The notes below the pieces were generated by a model that worked only from the letters and a program-made list of their open reading frames with translations, did no database searches and had not been told where the DNA came from. Below, piece by piece: positions 1 to 19,700 of a stretch of DNA of 64,000 nt. Source of the stretch: Syngnathus acus. Taxonomy: Eukaryota; Chordata; Actinopteri; Syngnathiformes; Syngnathidae. The stretch is taken from the NCBI RefSeq assembly GCF_901709675.1, contig NC_051106.1, positions 2,118,001 to 2,182,000 on the forward strand, read 5' to 3'. Each line of letters opens with the position of its first letter. The stretch's first letter is position 1. The position numbers were made by a program, and so were the translations under genes.

Positions 1-1912
1 GCCCGCCGCCGCCGCCACCACACGGGACGGGAAGTGATGGATCAGACATTTGACGAGAGGCCTTTTTGACTTTATGCCGCCCGTGTCTGGCTGCCGCCTG
101 GCCTGAATGCTCGTCCTTGTGTGGTCGTGATGCACATTTTCCAACCGGCTAGCAAACGGCCAAATGGGGCAGCTCACATCACCGATTCATTTTAGCCAGC
201 GGATGCTAGCGGAAATAGCTGAAAGCATCGCAATCTGAGTCACTTATAGTGAATTATATTTTGAGATTTTATATTATATTTAAATTTCAAACTTGTTTCG
301 ATACTCTTAAATTTGGCCAAACCGCACCTGGTGTGCAACTAGTCTCTCCCTTGATTAATTTGCAGAAATGAAAATGTATACAGTTTTAAGTTGCAACAAC
401 AGTGTTTGCCACTAGATGGCAGACATTGCAACTCTATGTGTCGTCTTCTAACTCGAGCATAACAGTCAGCGTCATGATTCCTCAAGATAGAAGAGACTTC
501 TCATATTGAAGTCCTCACACCCAAGTCCGCCCCCAAGGCTCGCCTAGCTTACGTGGGACATCTGGCACACAGACACCGCAACTCGGTGGCGAAGGAAGGA
601 TGTTGGGTCGGGGGAGGGGGGTGATGCCGTAACGCTACGCACTGTTGATGGAAAACTTCACTCCTCGCTCTCCAGGTGTGAGCTTGTTCTGTTTAACTTT
701 GACGGAGCCCCTCTCCCCAGCACGTGCTCTAAAAAAACATACAAGCCGCTCAAAAAAAAAAAGAAGAAAAAATGCCAAATCAGCTAAACGTTTCAAGAAT
801 CAAAAACTCTCAACCGAGGTGGCTCTGGGAGGGTGTACGTGTTTTTTTTGTCATTATGTTTAAAGAGCACCCTACAAATAGTCGAGTCATCACGTCCCCC
901 TTCAAGGACACTGGATGGCAGCCGACGTCCTTTGTAATGGCCGCAAGGTTGGCGGAAGATCCAGATAACATCGTCGTCTCGTATTCCCTTTGCCAAAGAG
1001 AGCATCCACTGTTTTGCTCGTCTTTGTGCATCTTCGCTTCCCAAGCCGACGAGGGACCTCCACAATGGGACGTTTGCGTCTCGGTATCGCCTTCACCCCC
1101 CATCCTCGCCCGTCAGGTGGACGTGCCGCGAGCGCGTCAGATTGATATCGGGTTATCGGGACGCCGCCCTCCGCCGGTTTTCCGTTTCAGCGGCGACAAT
1201 GGTGCCGTCTATCCTGCGCCGCTAGCGAAATGTCAGCTAGCGTCCGCCGCCCTCGTCCTTGTTCATTGAAAGGGAAACGCCCCCCGGGGCTGATGGGTAA
1301 AAAAAACAAAAAATTCTTCTCTGTGTACATGCGGTACATGATGTACCCGAGGATTAGGTTCCCGTCTCTTGCTTCCACCTTGCAAATCATTTGAATGAGT
1401 AGCTGAGATTTCTTTTTTTCCAGGTGTGCGCAATCAAAAGATGGTGCGCCATCTTACTCGTTGAGATCTGGAAGGGGGTGTCTGATTTAAAAGATGTTTG
1501 GCTTTTGTATTTATGTAACTTTAAATTTTTTTTAGAGTACATTCAAGTGAGATGGCCGGAATGTTGAATTTAAATGTGACCCAAACGTCTCACTTATCGG
1601 GTGAAGCGACCGGATGGCCACCAAACATCTCCAACGAACGGCGGATATCAGAGAGGAAAAAAAGGGGAAGGGAAAGAGGAAGTGGTGAGCTGGAGAGAGG
1701 AAGTGAGACCAGCGAAACATCTGCTGTTGTTTTTTTTTCAAGCCGGTTTTCGTTGTCTGTTTTGCTCGCTGGTGGGTCGGCCTTGACTTTAGCATGGAAG
1801 GAGAAAGCGAAGCGCGTTGGAGAAGAACAAAAAGGAGGATAAGAAAAGGGGAGACGGATGAAAAGCCCCCTTCTGACTCACTGTGACCCACATTCATTTG
1901 CACAGCTTGTAT
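1..1912. other. No recognisable gene
   Basis: The first 30 bases are a CCG-rich run, but I see no exon with splice sites and family similarity. A plus-strand open frame at 772-1269 (165 codons) has no recognisable domain and probably reflects chance. I see nothing else to annotate. Confidence 0.5.
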
Positions 1913-1976
1913 CTTGTGTGTGCGTGTGTGTGCGTGTGTGTGCGTGTGCATGTATGCGTGTGTGTGTGTGTGTGTG
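1913..1976. repeat. TG microsatellite, interrupted
   Basis: An alternating TG tract with interspersed CG and CA steps (TGCG, TGCA, TATG). It is a simple repeat of the type common in fish introns and spacers. Confidence 0.9.
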
Positions 1977-8554
<6,578 letters not shown>

Positions 8555-8562
8555 GTCTAAAT

Positions 8563-9538
8563 CAGGGGTTGGCAACCCGCGGCTCCAGAGCCGCATGCGG
8601 CTCTTTAGCACACCCCTAGCGGCTCCCTGGAGCTCTTGCAAATATGCGTGAAAATGGAAAAATATGTTTTGGTTTTTTTGTTTTGTTTTTAAATATGGTT
8701 TTTAGATGGTAATCATGACACAAACATTCTTTTGCTGTAGAAAATGTATGTAGTTGTAAATATTTTAAAAATACCGAATTTCAGAATGGCGCAAAATTGC
8801 GTCATAGCAAGCGACACAGCACAGGCGAGTTGTAAACAAACAGGTGTGTGAGTACCGGGCCATGGATTCAAAAGGCAAAAAGAGAAAGATCGCTGATGAG
8901 AACAGAGGCTTTAAGAAAGAATGGACTCAACTATTTGCTTTCATTGCCAATGCTGAAGGATTGCCTGAATGGTTGATTTGCAATGAGAAGTTGTCAAATA
9001 TAACAAGAAGAGCAATTTGGAGCGACATTTTCAGCTAAAGCATGCTGAATTTGCTGCCGATCACCCAGTTGGAATTGAGAGGAAAGGTGCAATTTGAGGA
9101 ACGAAAAAACTCTTTCAAGAAGTGGATTGCATCTCCAAACTCTGCGAGGCTGTGCTGCAGTGTTTAAATGACACTGGCCACCTGATTTCAGTCGCTACAG
9201 ACGGCGCACCGAGTATGAGAGTGTCGCAAAAGTTTGTGACTTTACGACAGAAAGCATTGGATCGAAATTTGCTTGCATTCCATTGCATATTGCACCAAGA
9301 GGCGCTGTGTGCGTAAACATTCCCACCGGAGTGTATGGAGGTAATGAACCTTGTCATCCATATTGTGAACAAAATAATCGCAAATGCATTTATTAATTAT
9401 TTTAATAGTAGGTATATGCTCATGTATTGACAGTCTATGTTGCCTTATAAAAAGCTTTTAGATTCTTGCGGCTCCAGACAGGTATGGTGTTTTTTTTTTT
9501 CAATATGGCTCTTTGAACATTTTGGGTTGCGAGCCCTG
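8563..9538 (+). mobile_element. Decayed hAT transposon (Charlie/Buster-like) with 8-bp TSD
   Basis: The element is bounded by the 8-bp direct repeat GTCTAAAT at 8555-8562 and 9539-9546, the target-site length typical of hAT. Its ends form an imperfect inverted repeat: CAGGGGTTGGCAACCC on the left, and CAGGGCTCGCAACCC reading in from the right. Inside are two plus-strand fragments of a hAT transposase. About 8862-9010 encodes a damaged BED-finger N-terminus starting MDSKGKKRKIADENRG; the first zinc cysteine appears lost before LICNEKLSN. About 9122-9316 encodes a catalytic-region piece with the segment SVATDGAPSMRVSQKF. The two pieces are in different frames with an internal deletion, so the copy is not autonomous. 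It resembles the domesticated transposase tail of GTF2IRD2 and ZBED5, but the TSD marks it as an inserted transposon rather than a host gene. Confidence 0.88.
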
Positions 9539-9546
9539 GTCTAAAT

Positions 9547-9926
9547 CGTTGAAATCACCCCAACGATTTTTTATTTTTAACACTTGAATTTAGTTTTTTC
9601 TTTTACCCTTTTTTTTTTACGTTTTTATTGTTTTTACGTTTTCACAATATTTGTACTTTTATTTGTAAAGCTTTAATTTTTACTACTTTTTTCACTTTGA
9701 CTTCTACTTTGACATCAGTCTAAAAAAAGTTTTATTTCTAATTTTTAACTTTTCATTTAAATGACCCATTTGTAACCATTTCTGTCTATATGTCTTTACA
9801 ATTCACTGCACTGATTTTTACATTAGAATTGTAAAGTTAATTTGAAATTTTGCGATGAGCTTTCTAAATTTGTGAATTGTCACTTTTTGCCAACGAGTTG
9901 TGACGCAAGCTATTGGCTTTACATGT
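9547..9926. other. AT-rich spacer downstream of tmem229b
   Basis: A T-rich stretch with no gene. It may contain the end of the tmem229b transcript. Confidence 0.4.
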
Positions 9927-9932
9927 TTTATT
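9927..9932 (-). terminator. Probable polyadenylation signal of tmem229b
   Basis: TTTATT on the plus strand reads AATAAA on the minus strand. It lies about 80 nt past the tmem229b stop codon, which suits a short 3' UTR. A second candidate lies nearer the stop, in the T-rich run around 9965. Confidence 0.45.
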
Positions 9933-10012
9933 ATTGCTTTTTCCTCCAGTTTTTGGGTTTTTTTTTTATTTGGGGGCTATTTTTGCATTGAAACAACAGG
10001 GTGGCGGGGAGC

Positions 10013-12552
<2,540 letters not shown>

Positions 12553-13612
12553 CAGTCAAACCTCAGTTTTCGACCACAATCCGTTCCAGAAGGCAGTTCG
12601 AGAAGCGAATCGGTCGAATTCCGAATCTATTTTTTCCATTACAAATAATGGAAAAAAATTTAATCCGTTCCATGACTAAAAAAAAAACGCCTTTTTTAAG
12701 CATTTTTTCATTTGTGCATTTTGTCCGATCGCGCAACTGCAGCGCACCGCCGAACGCGCAACCGTAGCGCGTCGCCGACCGCGCAACTGCACCGCGCTGG
12801 TCGCATTATTGTGAAATTTTCGCTGAAATTTAGAAAATATTTTTAAAGTCCTGATGTACTTTCGGCGGCTCGGTGGCGCACTGGGTAGCACGTCCGCCTC
12901 ACTTAGGAGGGTGCGGGTTCGATTCCACCTCCGGCCCTCCCTGTGTGGAGTTTGCATGTTCTCCCCGGGCCCGCGTGGGTTTTCTCCGGGCACTCCGGTT
13001 TCCTCCCACAACCCAAAAACATGCTTGGTAGGCCGATTGAGCACTCCAAATTGTCCCTAGGTGTGAGTGCGAGTGCGTATGGTTGTTTGTCTCTGTGTGC
13101 CCTGCGATTGGCTGGCAACCGGTTCAGGGTGTACCCCGCCTACTGCCCGATGACGGCTGGGATAGGCTCCAGCACGCCCGCGACCCCCGTGGGGACTAAG
13201 CGGTACAGAAAATGGATGGATGGATGGATGATGTACTTTCCAAAATTTAAGTGGACCTCAGTGCGCAGGGATCATAATTTGGTCTGATCGCGCAACCGCA
13301 GCGCGCCGGGCGCTCACTGTCGCATTGCTTTAAGAGCGTCTTTGTGTTTTAGGATGACTTTACTACTCCCACTTGCTTTCTTTGGAGGCATGATTAGGGG
13401 TTAATACAATCCTCAAAGTAACGAAAATACAATAACAACTGAGTCAGTCGGCATCCGGGCTGTGCGGTCGGGTTTCCTCGGGTCCTCCCGACTCATCTCG
13501 CGAGGTTCGACCTCCAAATTTTGTTCAACAACCGAAGCAAAAAAATCTAAAATTATTTGTTAGAATTCCGATTTGTTCGAGAACCGGGACGTTCGAAAAC
13601 CGAGGTTTGACT
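12553..13612. mobile_element. TA-type MITE with terminal inverted repeats, split by a SINE
   Basis: The left end AGTCAAACCTCAGTTTTCGA (from about 12554) is matched by the reverse complement of the right end at about 13593-13612, with a single difference in 20 bases. The left terminus follows TATA, suggesting a TA target typical of Tc1/mariner-like elements; the right TA is less clean. No transposase is present, so this is a non-autonomous element. Its interior carries GC-rich direct repeats (about 12729-12805 and again near 13286). It has been split by a later SINE at 12864-13229. Confidence 0.75.
12864..13229 (+). mobile_element. tRNA-derived SINE with 11-bp TSD
   Basis: The head has a polymerase III A-box (TGGCGCACTGG at 12874) and B-box (GGTTCGATTCC at 12916). 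The body contains the familiar fish SINE stretches GTTTGCATGTTCTCCCC and GGGATAGGCTCCAGCACG. The tail is a short run of ATGG repeats. The direct repeat GATGTACTTTC at 12853-12863 and 13230-13240 is the target-site duplication, so the element is complete and inserted into the MITE around it. It is not a functional tRNA gene: the sequence after the B-box does not close a cloverleaf. Confidence 0.9.
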
Positions 13613-13766
13613 ATTCTTATTTTTTTTTTTTTTTAATTAAAGCCTGGTTTGATCCTTGTACAAAATTGCAAATCGGCAATGTTAAGCATCGGCAGGTGCT
13701 TGGACATTCATTTGTGGAATATGTAGTGCGACTGACCTGGTCGTTGCGAGTGGCGGACGGAGGAGG

Positions 13767-16700
13767 TCAGTCCAGTTGGTGCACCTCGTCGTGCATGGCG
13801 GGCGAGGGCCGGCCCACCTCACTCATGCGTTTGGCCATGATGTCCCACTGGGGGGTCAAGCCTTTGGATTTGCTGCCTGTCATGCAGCAGCAAACACACA
13901 CATACATGAGCGCATATTTTGCTTTTAGGACATCAGGTTTTCATAATATGTATTTTTTTAATCATGTTATAATAATGGTATTCTATGTAATTATTAATAT
14001 GTAGTTAGTTCAATCAACAGAGTATGTTAACCTGGAGTTACACACGTGCACAACCACTATAAAAATTACTTCATATTGAGATAAAGTATACTGTTCTAAG
14101 AAAAGCGGTAGCATTCAAAAAGATATTCTTCTAGAAATGATAAAACGTCTAATCTGGGCCGGAAGATTCCCTCGCAACGTAAAGTGTTTCGAATGATTAC
14201 GGCTTCCATGTCGATCGGATTTTGAATGAACGGCCAATCCATGATTAACCGCTTTCTTTGTGTGGGAGGAGACAGGTTGAAAATCTGGGTCTCTTATAGT
14301 AAACCTGCCAGCGAGCAGGTTATGTTCACAGAGTAAGTCAGTAACTGACCCAAAGTTTAAGTTACCTCTCTTTCTGGAACGGTTAACTCAGAGTTCCCCT
14401 CATTTCAGGGTTAACTTACTCAGTTTTCACATAACCTGCTTTCTGGAAAACCCCTCTGAAAGTTCAACGAGGATAGACCAGCAGCCTCCTCTTCTTCGCC
14501 TGTGCCGTTACCATGACGACATGGTGGGTTGCCTCGGGCGTAAAGCGAGCGAGGCCAAAGCCGTCCTCTCTTGATCTGTCAGTCTGTCTCTTCTCCCCCT
14601 CTCCGTCAAGTCCACCGAGGACAGTCAAAGTAGGACACCGCTAACAACCCGACTTCCAAACTTTGCTCCGCATCGGGCCTTCACGCCGCTGCTTTTGATG
14701 CTTCTACCATAAATAAAGCTTTACGCTCGACGAAGAATTGAGTCAGACTATTCAAGATGTTACATGAATGAAGTCAGCATTTTCTTACAACACAGAGTAA
14801 AAAGTAAAAACACGAATAATAAAATGGCATTTTTTCTCAGGACAGGAGGGACTCACCGTCCAATCCATTGTGCTGCTCATAGCTGCGCTTTCCCAGGATG
14901 GTGGGGGAGCCGTTGTTGAGGATGGGGGAGGACTTGATGGGCGTCAGGCTGCCCATGGAGATGGACGCCACCCTGGCGGGTGGCTCCACTTTGACTGGAC
15001 GGGGATGTGCTTCTATCAGCAGGAAAACAACGCACATTGATTTTCGGATCAGCATCGACTTCAACACAACGCTTGGCTTCTCGATGTGCCGGAAAAGGAG
15101 AGTGTCAAAGCGAGCGTACCTAGATACCGAACCACCGACTCCAGAGGTTTGCGTTCTGTTGGTTTGAGCGGCGAAGGCTTGCCGGGATCTTTATCTGGCA
15201 ACCGTAGCGCACCTGTGGAGATGTGACGGATTAGAAAGGCACAATACCTCCCTCCAAAGAATAAACAGTGCTTTGGCACCATCCGGTGGCATCTTTGTGC
15301 TATGCTATTTGAACTGAAAGGAGGAGTTTCGTTCCATCCAAAGAAAAAGTGCTTTGTCGCCATTTTGTGGCAATTTGAGGACTGGCAGATTTTTGCTACT
15401 CGCGAGAAAACATCAAATATTACATTCAGCCTTGATGGCGGCCGTGTTGACGGGGAGGTAGGGGTGGCGGCCCAGGTAGCGGGGCTTGATGATGTCCTGG
15501 CAGAGGCGGCGCGCCACCCTCGTCAGGGTGGTGGTCTGCAGGTAGAAGGCCTGCCGCGTCTTGACGGCAAACTTGGGGCTGCTGCTGTGCCGCAGAGGCA
15601 CGCCGTGAGGGCTCTGAGTGCGACACGGAGGACGTCAGGCCCGTCGCACGGTGGGACCCATGTCACACATCTGCGTACCATGCTGCTGCGGTTGGGTCCA
15701 GGTCGCTCCCCGTCCAGCCTGGTGGGCATCTTCAGCCCGCCGTACTTCTTCCAGTATGTCCAGCAGGAGGCGCACAGGCGACACTGCATGTTGGGCGGAC
15801 CCCACGAGTACCACTGGTAGGAACTGTTGGCTGCGCATACACATAGGTTGTGAGCCTCCGATTATGGTAGGGGTCAAAATGACCCGCTTTAGAGTTTATG
15901 CAGTCCCCTCCAACAGTATTGGAACGGCGAGCTCAATTCTTTTGTTTTGGTTGTAAGTTAAAGGTGAATATGGTTCATCTTTTGATTTCATGCTATTTGC
16001 ATTGAGATGTTTTCAAAAACTCACTTGTTTCGTCATTTCTTTCTTAGCAAATGTCATCGACACGCATGAGGTGAAGGACTTACTGTAGCAGCTTTCACAG
16101 GCTCGTGCGAGTGGCGGTGGGTTCTGCCCCGGACCCGGCAGTCCCGGGTGTCCGGGCGCTGCGGCTCCGGGCGCTGCGGCTCCGGCCGCTCCGTTGACCA
16201 GGGCCACGGGCTTTGGGTTGTTGCTGCTCAGCTGGTTGGGGTTTGGCTTGTTACTGCAGCAGGAGCGCAAAATGCACGTGGACAAGGTCGATACGGTCAC
16301 CATGCCGAGCGACAGATAAATAATGCAGGTGTCAAGTGATCGTATACTCACTAGTTGGGGATGTAGACCTGCTTCAACTTGCTTTCGGCCTCGGCTGCCT
16401 TTAATCGTTTCTGTAAGTCAAAAGGAGAGCGAGGCCATTATGTATTCATGCATACGGCTTGTTTACTCATACAACTTGTTTTCACAAGCACATTTCAGCA
16501 AAAATATTTTTAATGTCGAGTCGTCTCACGTATAGACTTGAAAATGCAACATTGGTGCCTGAAGCAAGGTTGGGAAACAGTTGGATCTGAAAACAAGTCA
16601 AATCTGTGCCATACTGTCTTCAACTGAAGGCCTTTGAGCAACACAGTCCAAATGTTCCTTACAGATGATTCAAGCATTTTTCTTTTTTTTTTTCTCTTCT

Positions 16701-19700
16701 TCTTTTCTTTTTTTACCTGCTGCACATATCTGTCAGTGGTCTTCCACATGTAGTAATACTCGATGATGCTCGTCAGGGACTTCCAGGGTAACTGGGAGGG
16801 ACAATGGGGGCAAAACGTCAAACGTACGAAGGGCCAAGAAGGGAATCAAGATGAGCGGCACCGACGGCAAGTGTCCACCAGGTGGCAGAGTGATGCACAC
16901 AATCACAACATTTAAAGGGGCTTCTTTCCCATTTTGTTTGTTTCTCATCCATTTCATTTCATCGTGAGTAGCATCTACTCACAAAATCCTGCTGGATGTC
17001 GGTGAAGTCCTTTCCGTATTTCTCCAGCGCCTCCTCGAACAGGTTGGCCTCGGAGGCGCTCCACTCTTCCATCTCGTCGCGACACAGAACTGGGCCGCCC
17101 TGGGGCACCAGCGCTGCGATGGCCCGCGTTACGTCGTAGCCCGTGCCGTGCAGCGTGTCCATGGCGTGGAACTACACGCCGCAGGATGTGAGACAGATGT
17201 GTGTGAGATGGGAGTAAGTGAGAGGAGAACATTCCAGCAGTGTTGCTTTGCCACCAATCACCAATGTTTTTGGGTGCGCTCACCAAGGTGATGTCTCTGG
17301 AGGCCGCGGCGGCGCTCATGTGAAGGCTGGGCTGGCGCACGGAGCTGCTGCAGTCTAAGGCTCGGGCAAATGTACCCACCGACCTAAATAACAACAAAAA
17401 ATTCGAAAGATGTTTTCTTTGTTTGGAGATTCGTTTTAGAGCATGTGTCAGCTCAGTGAGAATGTAATGGAGTGTTATGCTGAACTTTTTTCAAGAGTGA
17501 GTAGCTTTTACAATGGTACTCATGTGGAAACATTGCAAGGTGACTTGCTCAACCTTACCGAGCGACCACCAAAAACTGGTCAATCTGCTTCTCCGTCAGC
17601 GAACTGCTGGGCTCCCAGATCTTCTCCTCCAGTTTCTCCAGGTCCCTGGCATCCTCCTCACCTACACACACAAAACATTACCAACAACATTACCATTAAT
17701 AACTATCCAATCAGATTTTTTCTGATGTTTTGCATTTTGAAATTCAAAAGCGCAAACCTGTCGGAGCCTCAAACTAAGTGAAAAAAAAAAAAAAAGCAAT
17801 TAAAGTGGCTTTAATTAGCCAGCTCGGCACCCCCCACCCGTCGTGCGCTAATTGCAATCCCACCTGCTATGAATTCAATTTTGGCTTTAAGCCCCACTAA
17901 ACACGGGAGTAAATGCTCGTCGTGAACTAGTAATATAAAATAGTTAAAAAAAAATCATCCATATTCATGAGGTAGAACAAATCAGGCAGACATGCAAACA
18001 AGGGCGCCAACAACTAGCGAGAGCATCGGTCCCACCTTCGTTGAGCAGGTCAGTGATGTCGGCCTGATACTTGTTGCCCACCCGGATCTCGCCCTTGTCG
18101 GCCAGCAAGGTCTTCTGCTGGGGGTCGTACACCAGCGAGTAGAAGAAGGCATCCTGGGGAAAAAGTGACCAGTTGTCCTTGAGGTGAGTCTTATTACTAC
18201 ACGAGGGCGGCCGAGCCGACCGCTGTGTGTGACGAACACACGCACCTCTCTGTCCAGGTACGACTTGAGCGCTTCTGTCTCATTCAGCAGCGTCACACAA
18301 CATTTCCCCCTGGAGGAGAACGACACGACACCACATGAGAAGGCCACCCCAGGGGACCACCTGCATTCATGGCATCCGTATTTGGGCGTACCTGATGTGC
18401 GTGGCCGGGAGGGACTCGAGCTGGCGGGATAAGAAGAGCTCCCTGTGTCTGAGCTGATGTTTCTGCTTCTCGGGGAGGTCGGTCATCTCGGGGTTCTCCA
18501 TCTCCTCCTCCAGCTCCCCTGGGAAAGGAGAAAAATGGGGAGGGTAAACATCAGCTCTAGAAACAATTCAAAGTACGTCACTTGTTTTTTCCCACAATTT
18601 ATGTTAGAGTGGGGAGGGGGTCAAGTGGAGTCAAATATTTGGGGATCCCTAACATTTTATTGTGAAGACATATTGCCCTAATCACTTTAAGATGATAGCC
18701 CTCGGAATATAGATGAAGTGGGGTGAAGGAGGTGAGGGGGAAAAATGAGGTGAAGCTAAAATAGCTCAAATAAGAGTTGCGGCAATGGCGGCGGAACATT
18801 GGAAGAGGGGAGCGATGTGTCAAGACAGCGGGAGGGCGAGGAGGAGGAAGAGTAATAGAGAAATCTGGTGGGAGCGGGAGAGCAAAAACATGCGAGGGAG
18901 AGTAAAAGAGAGCAAGAGATGTTGGAGAGACTACGAGAGAGAGAGTGCGCCAGTACGTGATCCAATTCATTTGGACTTTCATTAGAGGCCAGACAGAGCC
19001 AGCCAGTCGCAAGGCCCAACAAAAGCAATCAAGGGATTCTCACAAGCGGGGATGTGTGGCCAAAATCAATACACGCTCTCACACACGCACACACACCGAC
19101 ACGCACACACAAGCACAGAGTCACACACTCCATTCAAGCTATCATCGAGCAGCTAATTATTACCCGATTTTATTGAATCAAAAATGAAATCAAATAGGAA
19201 GTGAGATTATGACGGAGCGAGACAAGTGGCAACATCAGCCGAGCAGAGGACAGGCCAATCTTGCGCGCACCCTCCTGCGCAAATTGCCCATCCGTCTCAC
19301 CTGTCAGGGCCCATTATCAATTATTGACGAATGAGGTCGCCTTACAAGGAGCCTTAACGAACTCACTTCACCTCAACGACAGGGCAAGAGGGGACGTTTT
19401 GTGTCAGGTATCAGCGAGCGAGCCTGAACCGACTCACAAACTGCGCGTTTGATTCACGTCGGATTAATTAGCTGCCTAAACCGGCAGCTCTTGAACCACT
19501 GACTGGACCAAGGACCATATTTCCTGTAGCAGAGTTATACCGTTTTTTGCCATGTATAATGCGCAAAATTTAACTAATTTATTGTCCTAAAATCTGGGGT
19601 GCGCATTATACATGGGTACAATTTTTTTTTTTTTTTAAGAAAATCATGGTACAACAATTTTTGAAGAAAATCTTGTCACGGATGGTTCTTTACAACGTCA

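Noticed and set aside
772-1269. 165-codon plus-strand open frame
   Set aside because: No recognisable domain, no supporting splice signals, and several overlapping open frames on the other strand.
8862-9316. Host gene of the GTF2IRD2/ZBED type
   Set aside because: The frame is broken and internally deleted, and the whole segment lies between hAT ends with an 8-bp target duplication.
12874-12926. tRNA gene suggested by A and B boxes
   Set aside because: The boxes belong to the head of a SINE with target duplications, and the body is SINE sequence rather than a tRNA fold.
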